Assembly (NCBI GenBank): GCA_022071955.1
Contig: JAJVIM010000017.1
Span: 1 to 49,095 of the forward strand
Reading direction: 5' to 3'
From: Anaerolineae bacterium
GTDB lineage: Bacteria > Chloroflexota > Anaerolineae > 4572-78 > J111
DNA length: 49,095 nt
This document shows, piece after piece, positions 1 to 8,117 of this stretch; the first letter of the stretch is position 1, and the number at the start of each line of letters is the position of its first letter. The position numbers and the translations under genes were made by a program. The notes beneath the pieces are model-generated. The model saw only the letters and a list, made by a program, of their open reading frames with translations, was not told the origin of the DNA and searched no databases.

Positions 1-178
1 CGGCCAGGCTGTAAAAGGCAATCTCAAAGCCGTAGTGAATGATGTGACCGTAGGCGGCCTCTAGCGGAATTGCCACGCCAAGCTGGTAAATAACCACCAG
101 CACAACCAGCACCGGCGGTAATGTATAGTGCAGCCGGCGGACGCGCTGCTGCAATGAGAGTTGGCTCCACCCAAACAT
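1..178 (-). CDS. N-terminus of a membrane protein, possibly sensor kinase (partial)
   Basis: Only the first 59 codons are in the window; the gene runs off the left edge. The start is ATG at 178, preceded on the minus strand by a good AAGGAGA ribosome binding site. Translation begins MFGWSQLSL, then a basic stretch (QQRVRRLHY) and a hydrophobic segment (TLPPVLVVLVVIYQLGVA), followed by a short amphipathic part and the beginning of a second hydrophobic stretch. A short N-terminus with two membrane segments resembles membrane-bound histidine kinases common in Chloroflexota, but no catalytic motif is visible, so the function is a guess. Confidence 0.5.
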   Translation of the reverse strand, partial: MFGWSQLSLQQRVRRLHYTLPPVLVVLVVIYQLGVAIPLEAAYGHIIHYGFEIAFYSLA

Positions 179-237
179 AAGCGTCTCCTTGCTTAATGTA
201 CTGATATTGTACCGGAGGCGCGGGTGGCCATCAACCC

Positions 238-1659
238 TTATTTTTCTGGCTGGCCAATACCGGCGCTGCACGGCGCCCCCGGCTCTGGCGTGTATGGTCC
301 GTTTTGATATTTCTTGAGAAACAGTCGCAGCCGTGGATCGGCGGCATCAGTCAGTTGAAGCTGAACTTGCCAGGCTGTGGCCACAATGGGGGCCTCCAGT
401 TCCGGCTGCGGCGAGAGCAGCACCAGCGGCTCGCCACCGGCCTGCAATTGGTTACGTACAATGGCCCGCAGCGTTTCTACCTGCGTGGTGGGTAAATCAG
501 AGCGATACGCCACCCACACCGCGCCGTGCTCCAGCGAGTGGATCACCGGCTCTTTAGCCAGCGGTTCATTGTAAATGCCGCAATTCTGCCATTCGTCGCT
601 GTGCGCCCCACCCGGCGGGGTGTCGTGTTCGTACTCGATTTCACCATCCTGGTGGTCGCGGCTTTGCGCCGGGAAAAAGATGACGCCGTCAATGTCGACT
701 GCTTCACTCTCCCCTACCGGTTCCTCGGTGGGTGGCGGCGCTGTGGGCGGTGCCGGTTCAGTCTCAACGCCAAGCTGGGCCAATTGTTCTTCAATCACCT
801 GTTGAAAGGCCTCAAACGGCTGCGCGCCGGAGACAAACACGCCGTTGATCAGAAAGGCCGGCGTCCCCCGCACCCCCAGTGATTGCACCGACAGCGACTC
901 CTGACTGATCTGGCTGGTATATTTGCCGGAATCCAGACACTGGCGGAAGGCGGCGGTATCCAGCCCAATCTCGCCGGCCAGTTCGGTGAGCCGGTCGGCG
1001 CTTAACGTGCTGCGCTCACTCACCTGATCCGCAAAAACACGGTCGTGGTAGGCCCAAAACTGATTTTGCTCGGCGGCGCACTCGCTGGCCTCGGCGGCGC
1101 GGTTAGACTCTGGCCCCAAAATGGCAAAATGTTTGTAGGCAAAGCGCACTTTACCGCTGCTCACGTACTGCTCACGGATCCGAGACAACGTCTCGGCGGC
1201 AAAACGCCCGCAGTACGGTCACTTAAAGTCGCTGAATTCTACCATTGTGATGGGCGCATTAGCGCTGCCCTGAAAGTGGCGGGCATCTGCCAGCACAAAA
1301 TCCATAATAGTTGGCGTTGGCGCTCCGGCGGCAGATTCCGAGGCAGAAGATGGCGGCGAGGATTGTTTGGCAGATGGGGCCGGGGTGCTGTTGGTTTGGG
1401 CCATAACTTCTGCGGGCGTGGCCGTTACCACCACTTGCACCGGGGGTTTGCTCTGCGAGCGGCCAAAGCCGTAACCAATGGCCGCTCCCAAAAACAAAGC
1501 CACCGCAAAAGTTAGTCCTACAAACAGGGGGCCAAAACCAGGCAATACGACGGATTGCGTCTCGGGGGTATCACCTAATGTTTGAGTCTCGTTGTGCAGT
1601 GGTTCGGCAGTGGCGTGGTTTAAGTCTGGATTTTTGGCTACATTGTCGGCCTCGGTCAT
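238..1659 (-). CDS. Membrane-anchored DsbA-like selenoprotein with DUF3105 domain (Sec147, UPYC)
   Basis: A 473-residue protein if the in-frame UGA at 1221-1219 is read as selenocysteine. The start ATG at 1659 follows AAAGGACAACTT. One membrane segment (about residues 45-68, GPLFVGLTFAVALFLGAAIG) precedes a Pro/Ser/Ala-rich linker and a DsbA/thioredoxin fold: VEFSDFK-U-PYCGRFAAETL, with the cis-Pro loop GVRGTPAFLINGV further on. Family members read FSDFxCPYCG, so UGA sits exactly on the catalytic N-terminal Cys of CxxC. The C-terminal third (IFFPAQSRDHQDG... HSLEHGAVWV) is a DUF3105 domain. The frame is unchanged across the UGA and coding character continues for over 300 codons. Inferred role: extracytoplasmic disulfide exchange. 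It is last in a minus-strand group with a phosphoesterase, a FixH-like protein and a sortase. The alternative is a nonsense pseudogene, which the hairpins just downstream make less likely. Confidence 0.88.
1180..1211 (-). promoter_or_regulatory. Candidate bacterial SECIS for the DsbA-like selenoprotein
   Basis: Two alternative stem-loops follow the UGA on the minus strand. The proximal one (1211-1196) pairs GCGG with CCGC plus an inner C-G around a bulged G, giving loop GUUUU, 13 nt after the UGA. The distal one (1196-1180) is a perfect 7-bp stem CCGAGAC/GUCUCGG with loop GUU, 29 nt after the UGA. Both place a G first in the apical loop, as in known bacterial SECIS elements. Which one would be used cannot be decided by eye. 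Confidence 0.65.
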
Positions 1660-1711
1660 AAGTTGTCCTTTCATATACATCTGTGAAGAGGGTGTAACAT
1701 TCGCTCTTGTT

Positions 1712-2662
1712 TTATCCTGCAGCCAAGATAAACGCGGTGATTTCAGGTTGGCAGTTTAACCGCACCCTGGGTGGAACCATGCCTACGCCCCTGTTGGTGT
1801 AAAGTAACATATTCCGAACCTGATACAAGCCCTGCGGATATTTTTTACCGTATGGTGGTAAAATAACGGGGCCAAGCAGCGGCACCGCAATTTGCCCACC
1901 GTGCGAATGTCCCGATAGTTGCAAATCAAAGCGTCCAGTTTCGGCCGTAGTATCGGCAAAATCCGGCTCGTGGGCCAATAGAATGGCGGCTCCATTTTCA
2001 GGCAGTTTTGCAAACACCTGATTAAGGTCTGCCTTTTCTTCCAGCACATCGTCAACCCCGGCAATGTGCAAGGCTGCGTCTGCCCGTTTGAGCGTGTGGA
2101 CATCATTTCTGAGCTCAATAATGCCGGCAGTTTGAAGAACGTCTTGAACCATTGCTGGCGCTTGTTCATGGTCATGATTACCCAAAATGCCAAACACGCC
2201 ATCTGTTGCGTTAAGTTGACGCAACGGACGTACGAGTTCATCAGCAGAAACCGCGCCCGTTTTGTGGTGGGATGCGGTAATAAAATCTCCAGTAATCACA
2301 ATTAGATCAGGGGTCAGTTGATTTATTTGGGCCACAATGCCCGCCAGCCGGGCTGAGTCCATCTGAATATTATCCAGATGGATGTCACTGAGCTGCACGA
2401 CCTTATATTTGTCAAATTCAGCCGCCAACCGGGGCAATAACAGTTCAACCGATGCTATCTCAATCTGCAATGGTTCGATGCCATAGGCATAACCAAACGT
2501 TAATCCCGCCAAAGCGGTAGTACCCAATGCTGCCCCAATGAATTTGCGGCGAGATATTAATCCTTCCCGTTTGATTGAGTTGGTTATCGCCAAATCGTTT
2601 GATGTGGCGGGTGCAACCTGAGAATTGTTATCTAAAAAATCGGGCCGTCGTAGATTGTCCAT
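1712..2662 (-). CDS. Tat-exported calcineurin-like metallophosphoesterase (YkuE-like)
   Basis: A 316-residue protein. The N-terminus has a twin-arginine motif (SRRKFIGAALGTTALAG) after a polar leader of about 37 residues, so export or membrane anchoring by Tat is likely. The metallophosphoesterase motifs are in order: QLSDIHLD, VITGDFI, GILGNHDHE, LAHEPDFAD and LSGHSHGGQ, which together supply the dinuclear-metal ligands. This set and length fit the YkuE/YaeI group of membrane-associated phosphodiesterases or lipid phosphatases; the substrate is unknown. It lies 20 bp downstream of the FixH-like gene and upstream of the DsbA-like selenoprotein, so it is probably in one transcript with them. 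Confidence 0.88.
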   Translation of the reverse strand: MDNLRRPDFLDNNSQVAPATSNDLAITNSIKREGLISRRKFIGAALGTTALAGLTFGYAYGIEPLQIEIASVELLLPRLAAEFDKYKVVQLSDIHLDNIQMDSARLAGIVAQINQLTPDLIVITGDFITASHHKTGAVSADELVRPLRQLNATDGVFGILGNHDHEQAPAMVQDVLQTAGIIELRNDVHTLKRADAALHIAGVDDVLEEKADLNQVFAKLPENGAAILLAHEPDFADTTAETGRFDLQLSGHSHGGQIAVPLLGPVILPPYGKKYPQGLYQVRNMLLYTNRGVGMVPPRVRLNCQPEITAFILAAG

Positions 2663-2681
2663 AACTGGTTTTTTGGTTTAG

Positions 2682-3164
2682 CTAAATTGCCGGTTTTACC
2701 GGAATAGTAACCGTACCTTCGCTAACGCGGCCATTGTTCTCAATTTTTATCGTCACCTGCCAGTCCCCCACAGCATCAAAGCGCAACTCACCATGGTAGG
2801 CGTTGCGGGCAGCTTGCATGGCTTCGGCTTCAATGGGTTCACCGCCGCCCGGCGGACTGTAACTGTAACTGACCCGATCCAGGCTAACAGTACTGCCGCC
2901 GGCGGCCTGCATGAGCAGGGTCATTTGTACCGGGCCGGTGGTGGTTGCCGGAAACGGTTCGGTGGTAACCCGAACAGAGATGATGCCATAAGGCGGCACC
3001 GTAATCCCAACCTCTCGGGCGGGTGTAGCCTGGATTTGTCGCCAAAAGATTACTCCTGCACCCACGAGTAACGCCGGAATGAACAGCAGCGTTAATAACG
3101 TGGCCGGCTTCATTCCTGGGCGGGTTGAGGGAGCATTTTGCGGTTCGGAGGGTGAATGATTCAT
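2682..3164 (-). CDS. FixH/YtkA-like membrane-anchored beta-sandwich protein
   Basis: A 160-residue protein. ATG at 3164 is preferred over the TTG one codon upstream; the ribosome binding site AAGGAGA lies about 10 nt before it. One membrane helix (ATLLTLLFIPALLVGAGVIFW) is followed by an extracytoplasmic region with the pattern VRVTTEP... GPVQMTLLMQAAGG... YHGELRFDAVGDWQVTIKIENNG, typical of FixH/YtkA-like immunoglobulin-type domains that often accompany metal or cytochrome maturation genes. No metal-binding residues stand out. It lies between the sortase and the phosphoesterase in the same minus-strand group. The precise role is unknown. Confidence 0.7.
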   Translation of the reverse strand: MNHSPSEPQNAPSTRPGMKPATLLTLLFIPALLVGAGVIFWRQIQATPAREVGITVPPYGIISVRVTTEPFPATTTGPVQMTLLMQAAGGSTVSLDRVSYSYSPPGGGEPIEAEAMQAARNAYHGELRFDAVGDWQVTIKIENNGRVSEGTVTIPVKPAI

Positions 3165-3193
3165 CAAAAGGCATCTCCTTGCTACGTAGTCGT

Positions 3194-4045
3194 TTATCCA
3201 ATTAACTCACCAAACAATACAATGCGGTGCGTATCAATGAGGTACGGATAACAGGAAATCAAAGTTACGGTCGGGCCGGTGGTTGGCAGCATAACCTCAA
3301 CCTGATCCGGGGTGATGATGCGCCGTTCGGTGATTTTGTAGCCAAAGGCTTCGTCTCCGGCGTAAATGGTGATCACTTCACCAACCGGCACATCGGGCAA
3401 ATAGCGAAATATTTCGCCGAAAACATCGTTGTGCGCGGCCAGCACCATATTACCGCGCTGGCCGGGGTTGGCTGTGCCGGGGTAATGTCCTACTTTGAAT
3501 TTGAGCGACTCCCAGTCCGTGCCTTCTCCAATAGGAGCATCAACACCAATTGAAGGGATAACAACCCGCGTTGCGGCTTTTACAACGGGTTCTGGAACTG
3601 CAACTCCCGCCACCGGAGGGACAGGCTGCAGCCAGCGCTTCAGATGTTCAGGAGTATCCAACGGTTGGCTTTGAAGTACGGTCTTCGGTTCTGCCGGTTT
3701 TTCAGTAAGAAATGGCGAATTTTGCCAACTGATAGGGGGAAGTGTATTTAACCGCTGCGGCGCCGCATCGGCGCGGGTATCTGCCTTTGGCGGGCTATCA
3801 ATCATGGTCACGCCGTCCATTGGCAACCGCTGCCGCAACGCCAGCCAGCCCCGCGCTGACAAACCGGCGATCAGCAAGAAGATAACAACTGTTGCGATTT
3901 CAACGAGTAGCAGCAGTTTTTCCCAGCCACGGCGCTGCCGGGATGTTCGACTCACTTTTTTGTGGGCAGGGAGTCCTTGTTGACGCTGCTTAATCAAAGC
4001 TGCCAAATCACCGGAAAACGGGCGTGCGGGTGGTCTTGGTTGCAT
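3194..4045 (-). CDS. Sortase (class D/E-like transpeptidase)
   Basis: A 283-residue protein with one N-terminal membrane helix (LLLLVEIATVVIFLLIAGLSA), a Pro-rich spacer of about 90 residues, and a C-terminal sortase domain. The catalytic His is in NMVLAAHND, the Cys in TLISCYP (about residue 265) and the Arg in HRIVLFGEL (about residue 274). Sortases cleave C-terminal sorting motifs and transfer proteins to cell-surface acceptors. No LPXTG-type substrate was recognised in the window, so the partner is unknown. The gene heads the minus-strand group reaching down to the DsbA-like selenoprotein. A CTTAC-N5-GTAAG dyad begins 14 bp upstream of its start, so regulation by that site is likely. Confidence 0.88.
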   Translation of the reverse strand: MQPRPPARPFSGDLAALIKQRQQGLPAHKKVSRTSRQRRGWEKLLLLVEIATVVIFLLIAGLSARGWLALRQRLPMDGVTMIDSPPKADTRADAAPQRLNTLPPISWQNSPFLTEKPAEPKTVLQSQPLDTPEHLKRWLQPVPPVAGVAVPEPVVKAATRVVIPSIGVDAPIGEGTDWESLKFKVGHYPGTANPGQRGNMVLAAHNDVFGEIFRYLPDVPVGEVITIYAGDEAFGYKITERRIITPDQVEVMLPTTGPTVTLISCYPYLIDTHRIVLFGELIG

Positions 4046-4058
4046 ACAAAACCTTTGT

Positions 4059-4075
4059 TCTTACGTTATGTAAGA
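4059..4075. promoter_or_regulatory. Dyad operator A (TCTTAC-N5-GTAAGA)
   Basis: Perfect inverted repeat with 6-bp arms around GTTAT, 14 bp before the sortase start. The same core occurs at 5058-5078 and 36389-36405, and with one mismatch at 7992-8008. Three of the four lie directly before minus-strand starts, as expected for a shared regulator-binding site. Confidence 0.65.
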
Positions 4076-4339
4076 TTAGTGGAATTATAACAGCCCGCAA
4101 TATTCTGTCAAGTTAATCCATAATTTGGGAGAATTCAGGATTCTGGGAAATTTGGGCAAATCCGGGGGAATACCCTCGCGCGCCCTGTCCTACAAAAATT
4201 TCGGATACACCCGGTAATTTCATTTTTACAGACCTGACAAGCCCAACTTTTGCCTGCCAAACACAGCAAGCTAGCCCCGATAGCATCTTGCCACGTCCAG
4301 AAATACAAAAGTTGGGCCAGCCAGACCGGTAAATATTTA

Positions 4340-4906
4340 TCATTCGTTGAGCAATTTTTCGATGGCCTGGATCAGACGTTCCTCGGTCAGTGGTCCAATC
4401 TCCATATCACCTAAACGACCATCATTGGCGATGAAATATGTTTCCGGCACGCCGGTCAGATGATACTGCTTCGCAATCTTTGTGCCAATATCCGGGCCGT
4501 TAGGATAACTAACCTCAAATTCGGCCAGAAAAGCCTGCGCGTCTTTATCGGTATCCAGGTAGTCAACGCCAATAAACATCACCCCCTGGTCGCGGTATTT
4601 GCGCCAGGCCCGCTCCAAAAAGGGGGCTTCATCCCGGCAGGGAATACACCACGAGGCCCAGAAATTGACCACCACTACCTGCCCTTTCAACTCCGACAAT
4701 GTAACTTCACTGCCATCAAACAGGGGCAGCGTGAAATCGGGGACCAGGCCATCGAGCACTAACACTTGGGATTCATCATACATTTTCCAGGCAAAAATCG
4801 TCGTCAACCCGAGGATAAGCAGCCCGCCTACAATCTGCACAATCCACCGAGCGGCGGTTGAACTTCTTTCATTTACAGCCGGCTGTTGCGGGGCCAGTTC
4901 AGCCAT
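4340..4906 (-). CDS. TlpA/ResA-type membrane-anchored thioredoxin
   Basis: A 188-residue protein from ATG 4906, chosen because AGGAGA precedes it; a longer TTG start at 4936 has no such site. One N-terminal membrane helix (IVQIVGGLLILGLTTIFAWK) is followed by a redoxin/AhpC-TSA fold with VVVNFWASWCIPCRDEAPF (the CxxC) and the cis-Pro motif TGVPETYFI. Proteins of this type reduce disulfides of exported proteins or cytochrome c maturation factors. Both Cys here are encoded by ordinary codons, in contrast with the selenocysteine DsbA-like protein nearby. It stands alone: the 294 bp to the sortase hold only a doubtful low-quality frame. Dyad B lies upstream. Confidence 0.9.
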   Translation of the reverse strand: MAELAPQQPAVNERSSTAARWIVQIVGGLLILGLTTIFAWKMYDESQVLVLDGLVPDFTLPLFDGSEVTLSELKGQVVVVNFWASWCIPCRDEAPFLERAWRKYRDQGVMFIGVDYLDTDKDAQAFLAEFEVSYPNGPDIGTKIAKQYHLTGVPETYFIANDGRLGDMEIGPLTEERLIQAIEKLLNE

Positions 4907-4941
4907 TAAGCATCTCCTGAAAATCTTTGAGACCAACTATC

Positions 4942-5022
4942 TTACATCTTTTGATAATTTTGAGTGGGATTAGGTCTCCTATTTGCCAAGATTGGCTTGT
5001 CCAAGGTAAGTTCATCAATCAT
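4942..5022 (-). CDS. Possible 26-residue leader or remnant ORF
   Basis: ATG at 5022 is preceded by GGAGACG at good spacing on the minus strand and opens a 26-codon frame (MIDELTLDKPILANRRPNPT...) that ends just before the TlpA gene. No family is recognised. It could be a leader peptide, the 5' remnant of a lost gene, or chance; the strong ribosome binding site is the only support. Confidence 0.2.
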   Translation of the reverse strand: MIDELTLDKPILANRRPNPTQNYQKM

Positions 5023-5057
5023 CAAACGTCTCCTTGACATTCATTGCCGAAGTTAAA

Positions 5058-5078
5058 TATCTTACAATACGTAAGATA
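5058..5078. promoter_or_regulatory. Dyad operator B (TATCTTAC-N5-GTAAGATA)
   Basis: The best copy of the repeated dyad: perfect 8-bp arms around AATAC, in the AT-rich stretch between the ABC permease end and the TlpA gene. It probably controls the TlpA transcript on the minus strand. Confidence 0.7.
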
Positions 5079-5146
5079 AATGTCAAATTTTAACAACTTT
5101 TTCTGGGATTTTGTTTGAGTAATTTGGCTAAAAGTGGTGTTGAATA

Positions 5147-5995
5147 CTAAAGGTGGGTGTGCATCAATCGCTGGGCAGCACGTTTGCGTAGCGAGGAAAG
5201 GATGAGGGCCAGTCCAAAGACACCGGCTTGCAACAATACAATACTGGCCCCAGAGGCGATATCAATATAAAAGCTAAAGTACATCCCTACAAAGCCGGTT
5301 GAAGCGCCAATTACAATGGAGAGGATAATCATTTGGTTAAAACTGTCTGTTAACAGACGTGCGCTTATGGCCGGGATAACTAGCGCTGCGGCTATGAGGG
5401 TAACGCCTAATATTTGCATAGAGACAATAAGCGTAGAGGCCAGGAGGAGGGCAAAAAAGGTATCAATCCAGTCGGTCTTTACGCCATGAACCTTGGCTAC
5501 CTCAATATCAAACGTAACAAATAGTAGTTGCTTGTACAGAAAGAAAATTACAACCACAATGAGCGCGGCTACGCCTAAAACTACCCATAAATCTCGGCTG
5601 GTAACGCCTAAAATATTGCCAAAAAGGGCTGCATCAAAAGACTGGGTAAAGCGGCGGTAGCGGCTGATTAAGGCCACCCCAATGGCAAAACTGGCTGTAG
5701 TAATGACGCCAATGGCAGCATCAGCATTGATTTTGGTACGTCGCACCGTTTGGTTAATTAACACCGCGGCTAAAAACCCCCACAGGCCGGCCCCCAGGTA
5801 AAAATTCCAACCCATGACAAAAGAAACAACTGCGCCGCCAAAGATGGCGTGGGATAAGCCGTGGCCAATATAGCTCATTCCTCGCAATACAATATACACG
5901 CCAATCAGGCCGCATAACCCACCCACAATCACAGCCACCAATGTACCGTTGCGGAAAAATTCAAACTCAAAGGGTTGTAGCAATATATTCGCCAT
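5147..5995 (-). CDS. Zn/Mn-type ABC transporter permease (ZnuB/MntB family)
   Basis: A 282-residue polytopic membrane protein. The start is ATG at 5995 (MANILLQPFEFEFFRNG), 10 bp after the ATPase gene; the upstream in-frame extension reads back through the ATPase and is a shadow. About eight hydrophobic segments are visible, with the ABC-3 family signatures RGMSYIGHGLSHAIFGGAV near the N-terminus and GVTLIAAALVIPAISARLLTDSF near the middle of the C-terminal half. This family carries Zn2+ or Mn2+ inward with an ATPase and a solute-binding lipoprotein, both present upstream in the same transcript. Metal choice cannot be read from the permease alone. Confidence 0.93.
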   Translation of the reverse strand: MANILLQPFEFEFFRNGTLVAVIVGGLCGLIGVYIVLRGMSYIGHGLSHAIFGGAVVSFVMGWNFYLGAGLWGFLAAVLINQTVRRTKINADAAIGVITTASFAIGVALISRYRRFTQSFDAALFGNILGVTSRDLWVVLGVAALIVVVIFFLYKQLLFVTFDIEVAKVHGVKTDWIDTFFALLLASTLIVSMQILGVTLIAAALVIPAISARLLTDSFNQMIILSIVIGASTGFVGMYFSFYIDIASGASIVLLQAGVFGLALILSSLRKRAAQRLMHTHL

Positions 5996-6005
5996 TGGCT
6001 TTCCT

Positions 6006-6818
6006 TTATGTGTGACCGGGTACAGAGTCCGGCAGTACTTCATGGTAGGTATGGCCGTGCGGGCGCTGCTGAACAAACAACATCCCGTTTTGGCGAATGA
6101 CCAACATGTCGCCTTGATAGGTTTGATTAAGAATTTCTTCCACAAACACCTGTTCCGGGCGGCCTTGTGCAATTATTTGCCGGTTGAGGCAAACAATCCA
6201 GGGCGTGTGGGCAGCGGCGGCATTAAGGTCATGGATGGTAATCAGTATCGTCATCCCTTGCCGGTTTAGATCAGCTAGGAGATGAAGTACGTTCTCGGCA
6301 GTACGCATATCAACCCCGACTATTGGTTCATCCAGCACCAACAAGTCTGGTTCGGCAATTAGCGCCCGGGCCAAAAAAACACGCTGCCGCTGACCGCCGG
6401 ACAGGTCACGGATGTGGCGTTGGGCCAGGTGGGCAATTTCAAGCTGTTCCAGAATGGTCCGCATCTGGCGTTTTTCGGCAACACTGGGCCACGGCCAAAT
6501 AGCAGCGTGTCGAATGCGCCCCATCAATACCACCTGTTCCACCGTAACCGGAAAATTCCAATCAATGGTTTCCAATTGCGGTACGTAGCCCACATGCGGG
6601 TTAGGTTGGACATTGAGCAGTTGACCGTGGATGTAAACCTCACCCTGGCTGGGCCGTAGGCCACCTAAAACCAGTTTAAGCAGGGTAGTTTTACCCGCGC
6701 CGCTAGGACCAACCAAAGCCACAAACTGGCCGGGGTGAAGATGCAAATTGATGTCTTCTAAAACTGGTTCAGCCCCATAACCAAAGCTAACCTGGCGCAG
6801 TTCAATCAATGGCTGCAA
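6006..6818 (-). CDS. Zn/Mn-type ABC transporter ATPase (ZnuC/MntA family)
   Basis: A 270-residue cytoplasmic ABC ATPase. Walker A is GPSGAGKTTLLK, the Q-loop region VGYVPQLETIDWNFPVTV is typical of the metal-importer subfamily, the signature is LSGGQRQRVFLARAL, Walker B is LLVLDEPIVGVD, and the switch His is in TIHDLN. The gene order (solute-binding lipoprotein, ATPase, permease, all minus strand, 10-43 bp gaps) is a complete importer operon. The C-terminal His-rich tail (RPHGHTYHE) may bind metal, though this is only a suggestion. Confidence 0.95.
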   Translation of the reverse strand: MQPLIELRQVSFGYGAEPVLEDINLHLHPGQFVALVGPSGAGKTTLLKLVLGGLRPSQGEVYIHGQLLNVQPNPHVGYVPQLETIDWNFPVTVEQVVLMGRIRHAAIWPWPSVAEKRQMRTILEQLEIAHLAQRHIRDLSGGQRQRVFLARALIAEPDLLVLDEPIVGVDMRTAENVLHLLADLNRQGMTILITIHDLNAAAAHTPWIVCLNRQIIAQGRPEQVFVEEILNQTYQGDMLVIRQNGMLFVQQRPHGHTYHEVLPDSVPGHT

Positions 6819-6861
6819 TTTTATCCTCTATCTTTTGACTTGAGTGGAGGTTTGGTGACAT

Positions 6862-7911
6862 TTATTGAGCTTGCTCAACTGCCTGGTCCACCCCGGTAAC
6901 ATTGGAAGTGTCAAAATTGACAATCAAGTCGGGGTTACCGCCCAAAGATTCAGCCATAATCCGTACATCTTCCACCATCAATCCCAAATAAGAATGGTTT
7001 GAGTCGCCCGGTTGACCGGGCAGGTCGTCATCCCGTAACGTGTCAATATATTGGACGCCGGCTTCTTTGGCAATCTGGTCCAGCACCGGGGAAGGAAACA
7101 CTTCTGAGCCGAAAATAGCCGGCACATTTTCCTGGCGTAACTGGGTAATTAAGCCGGCAACTTCCTGAGCCGAAGGTTCGGAAAAGTCCGCCGGTTGGAT
7201 TGCGCCAACAACCGTTACCCCGTAGCGCGGCGCAAAGTAGGCCCAAGAGTCGTGATATGTTAACAATTTGCGGTTGTCTGCGGGGATACTATTGATAGTT
7301 TCCTTAATGGCCTGGTCAAGGGCCTCGATGCGTGCCTGGAAAGCGTCGTAATTCTGCTTGAAATAGTCACTGTTGGCCGGGTCGCGCTTTACCAGAGCAT
7401 CGCGGACAATTTCAGCATAACGCAGGGCGTACAATGGATTAGGCCATAAATGGGGGTTGGGACTGCCGGCCTCTTTGGGGAAGGAAAAATCGTACACATA
7501 TTCGTCTGGAGTGATGGTCTGCTCGCCTAGCGGGATGATTTCGGCCTCATCTTTTTTGTTGGCTTCGGCCAGCTTTAAGGCAGGCAACTCCAGGTGTAAG
7601 CCATTTACAAATATCAAGTCCGCTTGAGCCAATTTAGTAGCATCAGACGGGGCTAGCTCAAAGGTGTGCGAGTTGGTTCCTTCCGGGACAATGCCCCAGA
7701 GATTAATTCTATCGCCGCCAATGTTATAGACAATATTGGTAATGGGCGACACAGTGGTAACTACGTTCAGGTTGCCGTAACCGGCCCTGCTTGAGGCATT
7801 TACGGTGGATGAACCGGCACTGCCATCAGGCTGAGTTTGAGGTATATTGCTACAAGCAACCAAAGCAACAAGTATTAATGCCGGCAGGAAAAACTTATGA
7901 AAAATTGTCAT
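6862..7911 (-). CDS. Zn/Mn ABC transporter solute-binding lipoprotein (ZnuA/TroA family)
   Basis: A 349-residue protein from ATG 7911, chosen because AAGGAGAG precedes it; a longer in-frame start exists. The signal peptide ends in the lipobox LVALVACSN, so it is probably lipid-anchored. The family features are VVTTVSPITNIVYNIGGDRI, the first His in NSHTFELAPSDATKLAQAD, the second His in SPNPHLWPNP, the third in TYHDSWAYFAPRYG, and a late Asp in IDTLRDDDL. The long His-rich loop of many ZnuA proteins is absent, so Mn is as possible as Zn. Dyad C, with one mismatch, lies 81 bp upstream. Confidence 0.93.
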   Translation of the reverse strand: MTIFHKFFLPALILVALVACSNIPQTQPDGSAGSSTVNASSRAGYGNLNVVTTVSPITNIVYNIGGDRINLWGIVPEGTNSHTFELAPSDATKLAQADLIFVNGLHLELPALKLAEANKKDEAEIIPLGEQTITPDEYVYDFSFPKEAGSPNPHLWPNPLYALRYAEIVRDALVKRDPANSDYFKQNYDAFQARIEALDQAIKETINSIPADNRKLLTYHDSWAYFAPRYGVTVVGAIQPADFSEPSAQEVAGLITQLRQENVPAIFGSEVFPSPVLDQIAKEAGVQYIDTLRDDDLPGQPGDSNHSYLGLMVEDVRIMAESLGGNPDLIVNFDTSNVTGVDQAVEQAQ

Positions 7912-7991
7912 AATGATATCTCTCCTTTTTGCATCTATTTGCAAGTAATATCATATCTAAAGTAATAATATTAGCAAATACCCAACCCGTG

Positions 7992-8008
7992 TCTTACGTC
8001 TTGTAAAA
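7992..8008. promoter_or_regulatory. Dyad operator C (TCTTAC-N5-GTAAAA, imperfect)
   Basis: Fourth copy of the dyad, with one substitution in the right arm (GTAAA for GTAAG). It lies between the metal importer (minus) and the gene at 8118 (plus), so it could act on either; placement before the importer favours a metal-responsive regulator. Confidence 0.5.
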
Positions 8009-8117
8009 GTTACTTATGTGGGCCATGTTGCCTATACGAGAACAGGCATATTAACGCTGGCGATGTTACCCCAACTGCGGTATTGTTGACGGGTAATCCT
8101 AAAAAGGCAGGTATGTT

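Noticed and set aside
304..1515. Several plus-strand frames opposite the DsbA-DUF3105 gene
   Set aside because: They are shadows: the minus strand carries the recognised domains across the whole stretch.
4113..4343. 76-codon minus-strand frame between the sortase and TlpA genes
   Set aside because: No ribosome binding site, no domain, unusual composition; looks like chance.
5147..6172. Longer start (6172) for the ABC permease
   Set aside because: The extra 59 codons run through the ATPase gene in another frame and have no membrane or family character; ATG 5995 fits the family start.
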